64,000 nucleotides of DNA. It comes from Streptomyces sp. A1277 (lineage in GTDB: Bacteria > Actinomycetota > Actinomycetes > Streptomycetales > Streptomycetaceae). Below are positions 1 through 7,743 of the stretch, piece after piece. The notes under the pieces are model-generated. The model had not been told where the DNA came from and made no database searches. It saw nothing but the letters and a program-made list of their open reading frames with translations. The stretch covers positions 1 to 64,000 of the forward strand of contig NZ_SSBI01000018.1 in the NCBI RefSeq assembly GCF_004795015.1, written 5' to 3'. Within the stretch, counting starts at the first letter, position 1. Each line of letters starts with the position of its first letter. Made by a program: the position numbers and the translations under genes.

Positions 1-339
1 CCCGTCACGATGCCGCCGGCATCGCGATCGGGAGACGTGCCCTCGGACACCCGATCCGGCGTCGGACGACACCGCCCTCACACGACCGGAGTGATCGTGT
101 GAGGCATCGGACCGTCCAGGCCGCACCGGGTGCCCCAGGGCGTGAGGGACCCCGCCCCCGCATTCCCGGACCACGGACACGATCCGTGCCGCCGGACGCG
201 GAGAGAACGCGGGCGACCAGGACGCCCAAAACCGTTCGGGATGTCCGCAGTGCCAAGGTGTGGGTCCAAGACTCACTCCTGCTCACTGCATAGGTACGGT
301 GTCCCCCACGTACGTACGGGGACTTCGAAAGGCGTGCAC
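1..339. other. Non-coding left edge / upstream region of the ABC operon
   Basis: I see no convincing gene here. Open frames on both strands have no ribosome site and are arginine/proline-rich, as expected for antisense frames of high-GC DNA. The stretch holds one inverted repeat (77-103) and, near the ABC gene, a second weak repeat, GTCCCC (301-306) facing GGGGAC (318-323). The transporter promoter probably lies in 240-330. Confidence 0.5.
77..103. promoter_or_regulatory. Inverted repeat, candidate operator or terminator
   Basis: CTCACACGA (77-85) and TCGTGTGAG (95-103) form a perfect 9-bp inverted repeat with a 9-nt spacer. There is no T-run on either side, so an operator is a little more likely than a terminator. 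The gene it would serve may lie outside the window. Confidence 0.35.
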
Positions 340-1170
340 ATGCCGGACCGGGCGGAACTCGACGGAACAGACCGGACCGACGGGCCCCACGCACCGCGGG
401 TGACACCGCCCGCGGTGCGCGTCGAGGGGCTGTGGAAACGATTCGGCGAGCAGACCGCCGTCGCCGGGATCGATCTGGAACTGCCCGCAGGCAAGTTCAT
501 CGGCCTGGTCGGGCCCAACGGGGCGGGGAAGACCACCACGCTCTCCATGGTCACCGGGCTGCTCCGCCCGGACATGGGCAGGATCGAGATCGGCGGGCGG
601 GACGTCTGGCGCGACCCGGTCGAGGTGAAGGCCAGGATCGGCGTACTGCCCGAGGGCCTGCGCCTCTTCGAGCGGCTGTCCGGACGCGAACTCCTCGCCT
701 ACACCGGGCGGTTGCGCGGGCTCCCGGGCCACGAGGTGGACAGCCGGTCCACCCAGCTGCTGGACGTGCTGGACCTGGCGGGCTCCCAGCACAAGCTGGT
801 CATCGACTACTCGACGGGCATGCGGAAGAAGATCGGGCTCGCGGCAGCCCTGCTGCACAATCCCGAAGTCCTCTTCCTGGACGAGCCGTTCGAGGGCGTC
901 GACCCGGTGTCCGCGCAGACCATCCGCCAGGTCCTTGAGCGCTACACCCGCTCGGGCGCGACCGTCGTCTTCTCCAGCCATGTGATGGAACTGGTCGAGT
1001 CGCTGTGCGACTGGGTGGCCGTCATGGCGGCCGGCACCATCCGGGCCCAGGGCACCCTGGCCGAGGTGCGCGGCGCGGCGCCCTCCCTGCAGAACGCCTT
1101 CCTGGAGCTCGTCGGCGCGGGCGACCGCGACACCGGCGAAACCCTCGACTGGCTGGGCGGCGACCGATGA
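340..1170 (+). CDS. ABC transporter ATP-binding protein
   Basis: Cytoplasmic ATPase of an ABC exporter, 276 aa. Walker A GPNGAGKTT lies at about residues 58-66, the signature YSTGMRKK at about 157-164, and Walker B VLFLDE at about 177-182, followed by PFEGVDP. The ATG at 340 was chosen over an upstream in-frame start at 130 because family homology begins just after it (PPAVRVEGLWKRFG) and the upstream stretch reads like non-coding DNA. The stop overlaps the ATG of the permease gene (ATGA, 1167-1170), so the two are translationally coupled. The substrate is not evident. The CcmA/drug-export subfamily is the best guess. Confidence 0.93.
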   Translation: MPDRAELDGTDRTDGPHAPRVTPPAVRVEGLWKRFGEQTAVAGIDLELPAGKFIGLVGPNGAGKTTTLSMVTGLLRPDMGRIEIGGRDVWRDPVEVKARIGVLPEGLRLFERLSGRELLAYTGRLRGLPGHEVDSRSTQLLDVLDLAGSQHKLVIDYSTGMRKKIGLAAALLHNPEVLFLDEPFEGVDPVSAQTIRQVLERYTRSGATVVFSSHVMELVESLCDWVAVMAAGTIRAQGTLAEVRGAAPSLQNAFLELVGAGDRDTGETLDWLGGDR

Positions 1171-2819
1171 GCGTGCTCGACGCCCCGGCCGGCACCGGCC
1201 CCCGCCCGGCCGCCGCGGACAGCGATACGGGCCTGATCCCCGTCTTCGCCCGGCTCAAGGTGACCCTGCTGCGCAACGGGCTGCGCCAGTCCGCCGGGCG
1301 CCGGGCCGCCTACATCGCCTCGGTCGTCGGCGCCGTGCTGATCGCCCTGGGCCAGCTGCTCGGGCTGCTCCTGCTGCGCGGCAACGCCCACGCGGACTCC
1401 GTGGGGGTGCTGCTCATCGCCATCGTGGCCGTGGGCTGGGCCGTGATGCCGCTGTTCTTCTCCGCCGGTGACGAGACCCTGGACCCGACCCGTCTCGTCA
1501 TGCTGCCGCTACGGACCCGGCCGCTGATCATCGCGCTGCTCGTCTCCTCGCTGATCGGCATCGGGCCGCTGTTCACACTCTGCCTGGCGGCCGGCTCGGT
1601 CGCCGCCGTGGCCCACGGGGCGGGCGCGGTGGTCTTCGCCGTCCTCGCCGCCCCGCTGACCCTGCTGGTCTGCGTGGCCCTGGCCCGCGCCGTAGCCGCC
1701 GCCAACACCCGGCTCCTCACCTCCCGCAAGGGCCGCGACCTGGCGGTGCTCAGCGGGCTGGTCATCGCGGTGGGCATCCAGGTCGTCAACTTCGGCGTGC
1801 AGCGCCTCGGCCGGGCGGGCGGCCTCTCCGCGCTCGAACCGACGGCGGACGTGGTGCGCTGGCTGCCGCCCGCCTCGGCGATCGGGTCCGTGGACGCCGC
1901 CTCGCGGGGGGCGTACGGGCAGGCCGTCGTCCAGCTGCTGCTCGCCGCCGCCGCGCTCGTCGCGCTGCTGTGCATGTGGCAGCGCAGCCTGACGAGGCTG
2001 ATGACCGCTCCGGACGGCTCGACGGCCGCCGCCGCGGACCCGGACCGCAAGAAGTCCGGCCGGGGCGGCGGCGGGCTGTGGGCGCTGCTCCCCGAGGGGC
2101 GCACCGGCACGGTGATGCAGCGGTCCCTGCGGTACGTGGCGCGCGACCCGAAGACCAAGGCCGCCTGGGTGACCGCGCTGGCGGTCGGACTGATCGTGCC
2201 GGTGCTCAACGCCCTCCAGGGCACGGGCTCGGTGTACTTCGCGTGCTTCTGCGCCGGGATGCTCGGCATCCAGATGTACAACCAGTTCGGGCAGGACACC
2301 TCCGCGTTCTGGATGGTGGCCCTGACGGTCTCGTCCGCCCGGGACGCGTACCTCGAACTGCGGGCGCGGGCGCTGGCGCTGCTGCTGATCACCCTCCCGT
2401 ACACCGTCGTCGTGACGGTGGTGACGGCGGCGCTGCTCAAGGACTGGTCACGGCTGCCGGGTGTCATGGGCCTGTCGTTCGCGCTGCTGGGCGCGATGCT
2501 GGCGACGGGCTCGGTGGCCTCGGTGAACTTCCCGTACTCGGTCCCGCAGGACGGCGCGTTCAAGAACGTGGCGCCGGGGCAGGCCGGGCTCGCCTGGATC
2601 TCGATCTTCGGCGGCATGGTGTCGGCGGCGCTGCTGAGCTCCCCGGTGATCGCCCTGACGATCGCGCTGCACGTCACGGGGTCCGAGGACCTGCTGTGGC
2701 TCGTGCTGCCGGTGGGGGCCGGGTACGGGGCGCTGATCGCGTGGGGCGGGCTGCGGCTGGCCGCCCCGCGCATGGTCATGCGGCTGCCGGAGATCCTGGG
2801 GGCGGTCAGCAAGGGGTGA
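1167..2819 (+). CDS. ABC transporter permease (ABC-2-like)
   Basis: Integral membrane partner of the preceding ATPase, 550 aa. At least ten hydrophobic segments are visible, for example around TAYIASVVGAVLIALGQLL, LLIAIVAVGWAVMPLFF, and several near the C-terminus. A central hydrophilic loop rich in DPDRKKSGRGGG separates two membrane halves. The start is fixed by the ATGA overlap with the ATPase stop. Large two-half permeases like this occur in Streptomyces as putative multidrug or lipid exporters. The cargo is unknown, and nothing in the neighbourhood gives a clue. Confidence 0.9.
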   Translation: MSVLDAPAGTGPRPAAADSDTGLIPVFARLKVTLLRNGLRQSAGRRAAYIASVVGAVLIALGQLLGLLLLRGNAHADSVGVLLIAIVAVGWAVMPLFFSAGDETLDPTRLVMLPLRTRPLIIALLVSSLIGIGPLFTLCLAAGSVAAVAHGAGAVVFAVLAAPLTLLVCVALARAVAAANTRLLTSRKGRDLAVLSGLVIAVGIQVVNFGVQRLGRAGGLSALEPTADVVRWLPPASAIGSVDAASRGAYGQAVVQLLLAAAALVALLCMWQRSLTRLMTAPDGSTAAAADPDRKKSGRGGGGLWALLPEGRTGTVMQRSLRYVARDPKTKAAWVTALAVGLIVPVLNALQGTGSVYFACFCAGMLGIQMYNQFGQDTSAFWMVALTVSSARDAYLELRARALALLLITLPYTVVVTVVTAALLKDWSRLPGVMGLSFALLGAMLATGSVASVNFPYSVPQDGAFKNVAPGQAGLAWISIFGGMVSAALLSSPVIALTIALHVTGSEDLLWLVLPVGAGYGALIAWGGLRLAAPRMVMRLPEILGAVSKG

Positions 2820-2873
2820 GGGCGCATCCGGGAGCCTTCAGGGCCTGTCCGGCCATGGTCCGCCGGACAGGCC

Positions 2874-3767
2874 CTACGGGGACACCGGCTCCCGGTCGTC
2901 CTGCGCGTCCTCGGCCAGCTGCTGCAGGAAGGGTTCGACCGCGGTGCGCCAGTCCTCGGGCCGGTCGAGGTGGATGAGGTGGCCGGCGTCGGCCACCTCC
3001 GCGTACTGTCCGCGCGGCAGGACCCGGACCATCTCCTGCGCCTCCGCCCGGCCCAGCTCGCCGTCCAGGCCGCGCAGCACCAGCGTCGGACACCTGACCT
3101 GGGCCAGCTCCTCCCAGTGCGCGTCGGACACCCAGGTGGCGCGGGACTCCAGCATCTGCCGGCGGGAGAAGACCGGCCGCCAGCCGTCCGCGTGCTCGGT
3201 CATCACCTGGGCGTAGAACTCGCCGCGCGACGGGTTGGGGCGCTCCACCCAGGGGTCATCCGCGCCGAACCACTGCCGTACGGCGTCGAGCGAGGCGAAC
3301 GGCAGCGGCCAGGTGTCGAACCAGTCCGCCCACTCGCGCTGCGAGGCCGCGCCGAGCGCGGAGGCGCGCATGTCGCAGATGACCAGCGCGCGGACCAGGT
3401 CGGGGCGCTTGGCGGCGAGCTGCCAGGCGGTCAGCGCGCCCATGGAGTGGCCGACGAGGGTGACCGGGGCGAGCCCCAGCTGTTCGATCGCCGCCTCGGC
3501 GTCCGCCACGTACGCGTCCCGGGTGTACGGGCCGTCGACGGGCTTCCCGCTGTCGCCGTGGCCCCGCTGGTCGAGGCCGACCGGGCGGTGGCGCTCGGCG
3601 AGCCAGGGGGTGACGGACGCCCAGTGCGAGGCCCGGCCCATCAGGCCGTGCAGCAGTAAGACGCCGGGGGCCCGGCCGCCTGCCGCGCTCGCCTCGGGCC
3701 GGTCGGCGAACTCCCAGGCCGCGAGGCGTACGCCGTCGGTCCCGGTCACTTCGATGCGCCGCGCCAT
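2874..3767 (-). CDS. Alpha/beta-fold hydrolase
   Basis: Soluble alpha/beta hydrolase of about 297 aa, using the ATG at 3767. The nucleophile elbow GHSMGA puts the catalytic Ser at about residue 108. The oxyanion region is LLHGLMGRASHW. A C-terminal DAGHLIHLD supplies the His, and LRGLDGELG the likely acid. A GTG at 3800 would add 11 residues. The GAAGGGGG stretch just upstream of 3767 can act as ribosome site for the ATG, so I prefer it. The gene is monocistronic, and a LexA-like palindrome lies 58-73 bp upstream (3825-3840). Substrate unknown; esterase or epoxide-hydrolase-like activity is possible. Confidence 0.88.
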   Translation of the reverse strand: MARRIEVTGTDGVRLAAWEFADRPEASAAGGRAPGVLLLHGLMGRASHWASVTPWLAERHRPVGLDQRGHGDSGKPVDGPYTRDAYVADAEAAIEQLGLAPVTLVGHSMGALTAWQLAAKRPDLVRALVICDMRASALGAASQREWADWFDTWPLPFASLDAVRQWFGADDPWVERPNPSRGEFYAQVMTEHADGWRPVFSRRQMLESRATWVSDAHWEELAQVRCPTLVLRGLDGELGRAEAQEMVRVLPRGQYAEVADAGHLIHLDRPEDWRTAVEPFLQQLAEDAQDDREPVSP

Positions 3768-3800
3768 AGCTCCAGGCACCCCCTTCTCTCCCTCGGTCAC

Positions 3801-4205
3801 CGGGTGGTCGTGTCGGCCAGACTATCGAACTTGCATTCGAAAACCGGGATCTGCCGACCAACACCGCTCGTTCGAGTGACTGCTTCCCAGGATTGACGGC
3901 GGCAGCTGCGGGGAGATCTCTTGCGGGAGGCGGGCCACTCGGGGATGAGGGCCCACGGGGCCGACCTCGAGAGCTCGGGGCTCCAGGTCGGACACAGGGG
4001 AGGACAGGCCCCGGCGCCTTGCGGCGCCGGGGCCATCCGTTTCCCGGCCCGACCGCTTCCGGGGGCTCCCCACCACAGGCCCGGCCTGCTCGTACGACGG
4101 GTGCATTCCGGCTCCCCTCCCCGGCGGCGGCCCGGCAGTCCACACGCTCAGCCACCCCTCCGCCACAGCCTGGCACGCGAGGCGCCGGCGCGCTGCGGTT
4201 CCGGA
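3801..4205. other. Intergenic region with a strong hairpin
   Basis: This is the space between the hydrolase gene and the dmdR1 terminator. A perfect 12-bp stem, GGCCCCGGCGCC (4007-4018) with loop TTGC and its complement (4023-4034), is the main structure. It could be a terminator, although only TTT follows nearby on the plus strand. Longer open frames here look like compositional artefacts. No tRNA fold was found. Confidence 0.4.
3825..3840. promoter_or_regulatory. Candidate LexA (SOS) box
   Basis: TCGAACTTGCATTCGA has the actinobacterial/Gram-positive LexA layout CGAAC-N4-GTTCG with one change in the right half (ATTCG). It sits 58-73 bp upstream of the hydrolase ATG, in a plausible promoter position. 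Confidence 0.45.
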
Positions 4206-4252
4206 CGTAAAAAGAAAAAACGGGCATCGGCGGCCGTGGCCGCCGATGCCCG
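4206..4252 (-). terminator. Intrinsic terminator of dmdR1
   Basis: A 32-nt GC-rich palindrome at 4221-4252 (arm CGGGCATCGGCGGCC) is followed, on the minus strand, by TTTTTTCTTTTT. This is a textbook Rho-independent terminator, 34 bp past the dmdR1 stop. T-runs like this are uncommon in Streptomyces. Confidence 0.9.
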
Positions 4253-4285
4253 GTCTCCCGGAACCCTGCCGGGTCCTCCCGCTCG

Positions 4286-4978
4286 CTACCGCTTGGCCAC
4301 GAAGACGTGCGAGGCGATCTCGGAGTCCAGCTCCGCCGCCTCGCCGCTGCTGCCGACCAGCACCCCGCCGGGCGACTCGGTCACGCTGACCACCGAACCG
4401 GGCTGCACGCCCGCCCGCCGCAGCGTGTACATCAGCTGGGCGTCCGTCTGGATCGGCTCACCGATCCGGCGGACCACCACCGTCTTGCCCTCGCTCCCCG
4501 GGTCGAGGTCGGACAGGCTCACCATGCCCTCGTCCAGGAACGGGTCGGCCTCCGCCTTCTCACCCAGCTCCTCCAGGCCCGGGATCGGGTTCCCGTACGG
4601 CGACTCCGTCGGGTGGCGCAGCAGTTCCAGCACCCGCCGCTCCACCGCCTCGCTCATCACGTGCTCCCACCTGCACGCCTCGGCGTGGACCTGCTCCCAC
4701 TCCAGGCCGATCACGTCGACCAGCAGGCACTCGGCCAGCCGGTGCTTGCGCATGACGCGGGTCGCCAGCCGGCGGCCCTCCTCCGTCAGCTCCAGGTGCC
4801 GGTCGCCCGCCACCTGCACCAGGCCGTCGCGCTCCATCCGCGCCACGGTCTGGCTGACGGTGGGACCGCTCTGGTCCAGCCGTTCCGCGATCCGGGCGCG
4901 CATGGGGACCACGCCTTCCTCTTCGAGTTCGAGGATGGTGCGGAGATACATCTCCGTTGTGTCGATCAGTCCGGACAT
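4286..4978 (-). CDS. dmdR1: Iron-dependent repressor DmdR1 (DtxR/IdeR family)
   Basis: Fe2+-activated repressor that controls siderophore and iron-uptake genes, 230 aa. It has an N-terminal winged helix (about 1-73), a metal-binding/dimerisation domain (about 74-140) and a C-terminal SH3-like domain. All expected metal ligands are present: Met10, Cys102, Glu105 and His106 for the primary site; His79, Glu83 and His98 for the ancillary site; Glu174 and Gln177 in the SH3 part. The ATG at 4978 is preceded by GAGGGGC. The upstream in-frame start at 5029 lacks support. The gene ends in a strong terminator and is divergent from the SIS gene, with a DasR-like operator between them. In S. coelicolor dmdR1 carries an antiparallel ORF (adm), and long antisense frames exist here too. 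Confidence 0.94.
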   Translation of the reverse strand: MSGLIDTTEMYLRTILELEEEGVVPMRARIAERLDQSGPTVSQTVARMERDGLVQVAGDRHLELTEEGRRLATRVMRKHRLAECLLVDVIGLEWEQVHAEACRWEHVMSEAVERRVLELLRHPTESPYGNPIPGLEELGEKAEADPFLDEGMVSLSDLDPGSEGKTVVVRRIGEPIQTDAQLMYTLRRAGVQPGSVVSVTESPGGVLVGSSGEAAELDSEIASHVFVAKR

Positions 4979-5107
4979 TCGTGCCCCTCGATGCAGTCGT
5001 GCGCTGGCCCTGCACCAATTCTGACGCATCGCGCCGGTAACCGTGCCTCGCCGTCGCCACCGGCACCCTGCGGTATTGACATGTCACTGGTCCAGACCGC
5101 AACGTGA
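4307..5107 (+). CDS. Possible adm-like ORF antisense to dmdR1
   Basis: An uninterrupted frame of 266 codons runs antisense through the whole of dmdR1. A second, longer plus-strand frame (3921-5024) overlaps it. In S. coelicolor an antiparallel gene, adm, opposite dmdR1 has been reported to affect siderophore and antibiotic production. Here the frame starts inside dmdR1, its product is Arg/Leu/His/Gln-rich, and no clear ribosome site is visible. Antisense frames stay open by chance in GC-biased genes, so this is only a candidate. Confidence 0.2.
   Translation: MRGDLGVQLRRLAAAADQHPAGRLGHADHRTGLHARPPQRVHQLGVRLDRLTDPADHHRLALAPRVEVGQAHHALVQERVGLRLLTQLLQARDRVPVRRLRRVAQQFQHPPLHRLAHHVLPPARLGVDLLPLQADHVDQQALGQPVLAHDAGRQPAALLRQLQVPVARHLHQAVALHPRHGLADGGTALVQPFRDPGAHGDHAFLFEFEDGAEIHLRCVDQSGHSCPSMQSCAGPAPILTHRAGNRASPSPPAPCGIDMSLVQTAT
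5086..5101. promoter_or_regulatory. DasR-like operator (dre) between dmdR1 and the SIS gene
   Basis: ACTGGTCCAGACCGCA matches the published dre consensus ACTGGTCTAGACCACT at 13 of 16 positions. It lies 107 bp upstream of dmdR1 and 61 bp upstream of the SIS gene, and a TTGACA hexamer (5076-5081) adjoins it. DasR is the GlcNAc-responsive GntR regulator of Streptomyces. Control of dmdR1 by DasR has been reported in S. coelicolor. Confidence 0.65.
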
Positions 5108-5161
5108 TCGGCGGTACGGACGCCCCATGGACACCTCACCCCGCCGGAAAGGTCCTCCTCG

Positions 5162-5917
5162 ATGAGCGAAAGCAAGCTCGCCGGTCAGTTCTTCGACGCA
5201 GCGATCGGCCTGCTGGGGAGGGTGCGCGACGAGGAGGCCGACAGCATCGCGGCCGCCGGCTCCGCCATCGCCGACACCGTCGCGGCGGGCGGCCGGCTCT
5301 TCGCCTTCGGCGCCGGGCACTCCTCGCTCGCCGCGCAGGACGTCGTCTACCGGGCGGGCGGGCTCGCCCTGATGAACCTGATGGCCGTGCCCGGCGCGCT
5401 CGGCGTCGACGTCATGCCCGCGACCCTGGGCTCCGCGCTGGAGCGCGTGGACGGCCTCGCGGGCGCGGTCCTCGACTCCAGCCCGGCGAAGGCCGGTGAC
5501 GTCCTCGTGATCATCTCGCTGTCCGGGCGCAACGCCCTGCCCGTCGAGATGGCGATGAACGCCCGTGCGCTCGGCCTGAAGGTCATCGGCGTCACCTCGG
5601 TCGCGTACGCCACCGAGACCCGGTCCCGGCACAGCTCGGGCGGCTTCCTGCGGGACCACTGCGACATCGTCCTCGACAGCAAGATCGCGGTCGGGGACGC
5701 GGAGCTGGAGGTGGACGGCATCGAGGCGCCGTTCGCACCGGCGTCCACCGTGGTCACCAGCGCGATCATGCAGGGCATGATGGCCGCCGCGGCGGAGCGG
5801 TTGCTGGAGCGGGGGATCGAGCCGCCGTTGCTGCGGTCGGGGAACGTCGACGGCGGGCACGAGTGGAACGGGCGTGTGATGGCCCAGTACGCGGATCGGA
5901 TCTTCTACCGCCACTGA
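5162..5917 (+). CDS. SIS-domain sugar-phosphate binding protein
   Basis: Single sugar-isomerase (SIS) domain protein of 251 aa. Phosphosugar-binding features are visible: FAFGAGHSSLAAQDVVYRAGG near residues 44-64 and VLVIISLSGRNALPVEMA near 116-133. It is shorter than GlmS and has no amidotransferase domain. Proteins of this kind bind or isomerise amino-sugar phosphates, or act as etherases on MurNAc-6-P, but the exact reaction is not readable here. It is monocistronic and divergent from dmdR1. The DasR-like site in the shared promoter fits a role in N-acetylglucosamine metabolism. Confidence 0.87.
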   Translation: MSESKLAGQFFDAAIGLLGRVRDEEADSIAAAGSAIADTVAAGGRLFAFGAGHSSLAAQDVVYRAGGLALMNLMAVPGALGVDVMPATLGSALERVDGLAGAVLDSSPAKAGDVLVIISLSGRNALPVEMAMNARALGLKVIGVTSVAYATETRSRHSSGGFLRDHCDIVLDSKIAVGDAELEVDGIEAPFAPASTVVTSAIMQGMMAAAAERLLERGIEPPLLRSGNVDGGHEWNGRVMAQYADRIFYRH

Positions 5918-5980
5918 GCGGGCCCGCGGCCCGGCCGTGGAACCGAGGGGTTGCCGTCCACCCCGGCGACGGTTCCGTCC

Positions 5981-7372
5981 TCAGACGCCGGACGGGCCGG
6001 GGTTGCCGGGCGGGCCGGGTTTCTCGCCGGGCGGGCCGGACAGCTGGTGGAGGTCCACCGAGGCCGCCACCCGGTCCGCCACGCTCTCCGCGTAGACCGC
6101 GTCCGGGCGTTCGAAGGCGGCCCGGTGGGTGGAGCGCAGGAAGGTGACCACGCCCAGGGTCCGGCCCCGGCTGCGCAGCACCGCGCACAGGGCGTGCACC
6201 GCGTCGGCGGGCCACTGCCGCTGCCTGGCCCACTCCCCGTCCGTACGCGCGGCCCCCGCCGACGCCCGCACCGAGCCCGTGCGGTCCACCGCCTGGAGGG
6301 CCGGGTGGCCCGGCGCGTACCGCAGGGGGAAGCCGCCACCGGCCACCGGCAGGCAGGGCCCCGGCGCGTCCGCCGGGGTGGCGGCGGCCCGTACCAGGCG
6401 CTCCCCCGCCACCAGGTCGATCAGCGCGTGGTCGGCGAACCCGGCCAGCGCGTAGTCGAGGGAGGACGTGGCCGCCTCCATCGGGTCCTCGCACTCGGCG
6501 GCCGACCGCGAGGCGCGGTGCAGCTGGTTGGAGCGGAAACGGACCCGGTCCGCCTCCTGGGCCGCGAGCTTGGCCGCCGTCACGTCCTGGAAGACCCAGC
6601 CGGCCCCCAGCGGCACCGGCTCCTCGGTGAGCGGTGAGGCCAGCCGCAGGAAACCGCTGCGCCAGCAGCGCCGGCGCACGCCCTCACCGCCCCGCAGCGT
6701 CACCCACAGCTCGGCGGGTGCGGGCGGCGCGCCCTCGGCCAGCACGTGCTGGAGCGCGCCCTCCAGCTCCTCCACGCCCTGGGTGATCAGCTCGCCGAGC
6801 GGGCGCCCGAGCAGCGTCGTGCGGCCGCCGCCCAGGGCGCGGGCGGCGTGGGCGTTGACGACGGTCGGGCGCAGGTCCACGTCCACCAGGACGACGCCCC
6901 AGGAGGCGTCCTCGAACAGTGCCTCGCTGAGCGCGATGGCCCGCTCCAGGTCGATCTGCGCGTGGACCTCGCTGAAGGCGCAGTACACCCCGGCCGGCCT
7001 GCCGTCCGCGCCCCGCACCCCGGCCGACTGGGTGCGGACGAGGACCCGGCCGCCGTCCTTGCGCAGCAGCGCGAACTCGTGCACCTGCCGGCCCGGCGCC
7101 CCCATGACGGCCATCAGCCGGCCCTGCACCTCGTCCGCGTCGGCCCGGCGCACGGCCCACCCGGCGAATCCGGGCCGTCCCACGGCCTCCACGGCGGACC
7201 AGCCGAGGATGCGCTCCGCCTCGCGGTTCCAGTGGGTGACGGTGCCCTCCGCGTCGAAGGCGCAGAGCGCCGCGTCCATCCCGTCGAGGAGGGCCGCCAG
7301 CAGCTCCGCCCCGGGGATCGGCTCGGGGCCGAGCGCGTCGTCGGTCGTCCCCCTGCTCGTGGAAGCACTCAT
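5981..7372 (-). CDS. PAS/GAF sensory protein without an output domain
   Basis: Soluble 463-aa sensor. Two PAS domains (about residues 20-130 and 150-270) are followed by a GAF-like domain that includes VVTFLRSTHRAAF and the helix VADRVAASVDLHQL. No kinase, phosphatase, GGDEF, ANTAR or HTH module follows. The protein ends in a glycine/proline collagen-like tail. The ATG at 7372 has AAGGGGG upstream and was preferred to the start at 7444. It probably works through a partner protein. Its leader region overlaps, in antisense, a possible structured RNA (7485-7712). Confidence 0.82.
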   Translation of the reverse strand: MSASTSRGTTDDALGPEPIPGAELLAALLDGMDAALCAFDAEGTVTHWNREAERILGWSAVEAVGRPGFAGWAVRRADADEVQGRLMAVMGAPGRQVHEFALLRKDGGRVLVRTQSAGVRGADGRPAGVYCAFSEVHAQIDLERAIALSEALFEDASWGVVLVDVDLRPTVVNAHAARALGGGRTTLLGRPLGELITQGVEELEGALQHVLAEGAPPAPAELWVTLRGGEGVRRRCWRSGFLRLASPLTEEPVPLGAGWVFQDVTAAKLAAQEADRVRFRSNQLHRASRSAAECEDPMEAATSSLDYALAGFADHALIDLVAGERLVRAAATPADAPGPCLPVAGGGFPLRYAPGHPALQAVDRTGSVRASAGAARTDGEWARQRQWPADAVHALCAVLRSRGRTLGVVTFLRSTHRAAFERPDAVYAESVADRVAASVDLHQLSGPPGEKPGPPGNPGPSGV

Positions 7373-7484
7373 CCCGGACCCCCTTGCAGGACGTGTCCGC
7401 CATTGCCGCACGTCAGACCATTGAACTCGAACGTGACCCAGCACACAGGGACTTCACCGAAAATCGATCCTTTCGATAATTCGG

Positions 7485-7514
7485 TTGTGCGGGCGAGAAG
7501 GCGGTCCTTAGGCT
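7485..7514 (+). promoter_or_regulatory. Predicted promoter of the small RNA unit
   Basis: TTGTGC (7485-7490) and TAGGCT (7509-7514) are separated by 18 bp, close to the vegetative HrdB pattern. The predicted transcript start is near 7521. Confidence 0.4.
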
Positions 7515-7520
7515 GGTACC

Positions 7521-7712
7521 AGCGAAGAAAGGAGGTGTTCCGGAAGTGATTTCTTCTCGGACTCGTGAGGTGACTGCGGGCTGACGCCCGTCGTCGCGCT
7601 CTTTGCAGTGCAGGCCGGTCATCGGCCAATCCCAAGCAGTCACCGACCCGCAGGCTCGCCGGTAAGTCCGGCCGGCTCCTCCGCAAGGAGGGACCAGAGC
7701 CTGCGGGTTTCT
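7521..7712 (+). ncRNA. Candidate structured RNA with leader peptide
   Basis: A compact unit with four parts. (1) AGAAAGGAGGTG (7526-7537) is an exact complement of the 16S rRNA 3' end. (2) Ten nt after the GGAGG core comes a 12-codon ORF, GTG 7546 to TGA 7584, reading MISSRTREVTAG. (3) A 9-bp helix GGTGACTGC/GCAGTCACC (7569-7577 with 7636-7644) encloses hairpins 7578-7589 and 7613-7627. (4) An 11-bp helix CCCGCAGGCTC/GAGCCTGCGGG (7647-7657 with 7697-7707) encloses two more hairpins and is followed by TTT. The end of the small ORF lies inside the first helix, so translation would open it. No plus-strand gene follows directly; pdxH is convergent. It could instead be the minus-strand leader of the PAS gene. 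Confidence 0.45.
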
Positions 7713-7743
7713 GCGTTACGGGGTCCGCGTCACGGGGCAGCGC

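Noticed and set aside
4080..4180. tRNA-like start on the minus strand (GGAGGGGTGGCTGAGC)
   Set aside because: No anticodon stem and no T-loop (GTTCGANNC) follow at the right distance.
3921..5024. Long plus-strand frame of 367 codons over the intergenic region and dmdR1
   Set aside because: Ser/Arg-rich antisense frame with no ribosome site; it crosses the terminator hairpin. Only the 4307-5107 frame is mentioned, because of the adm precedent.
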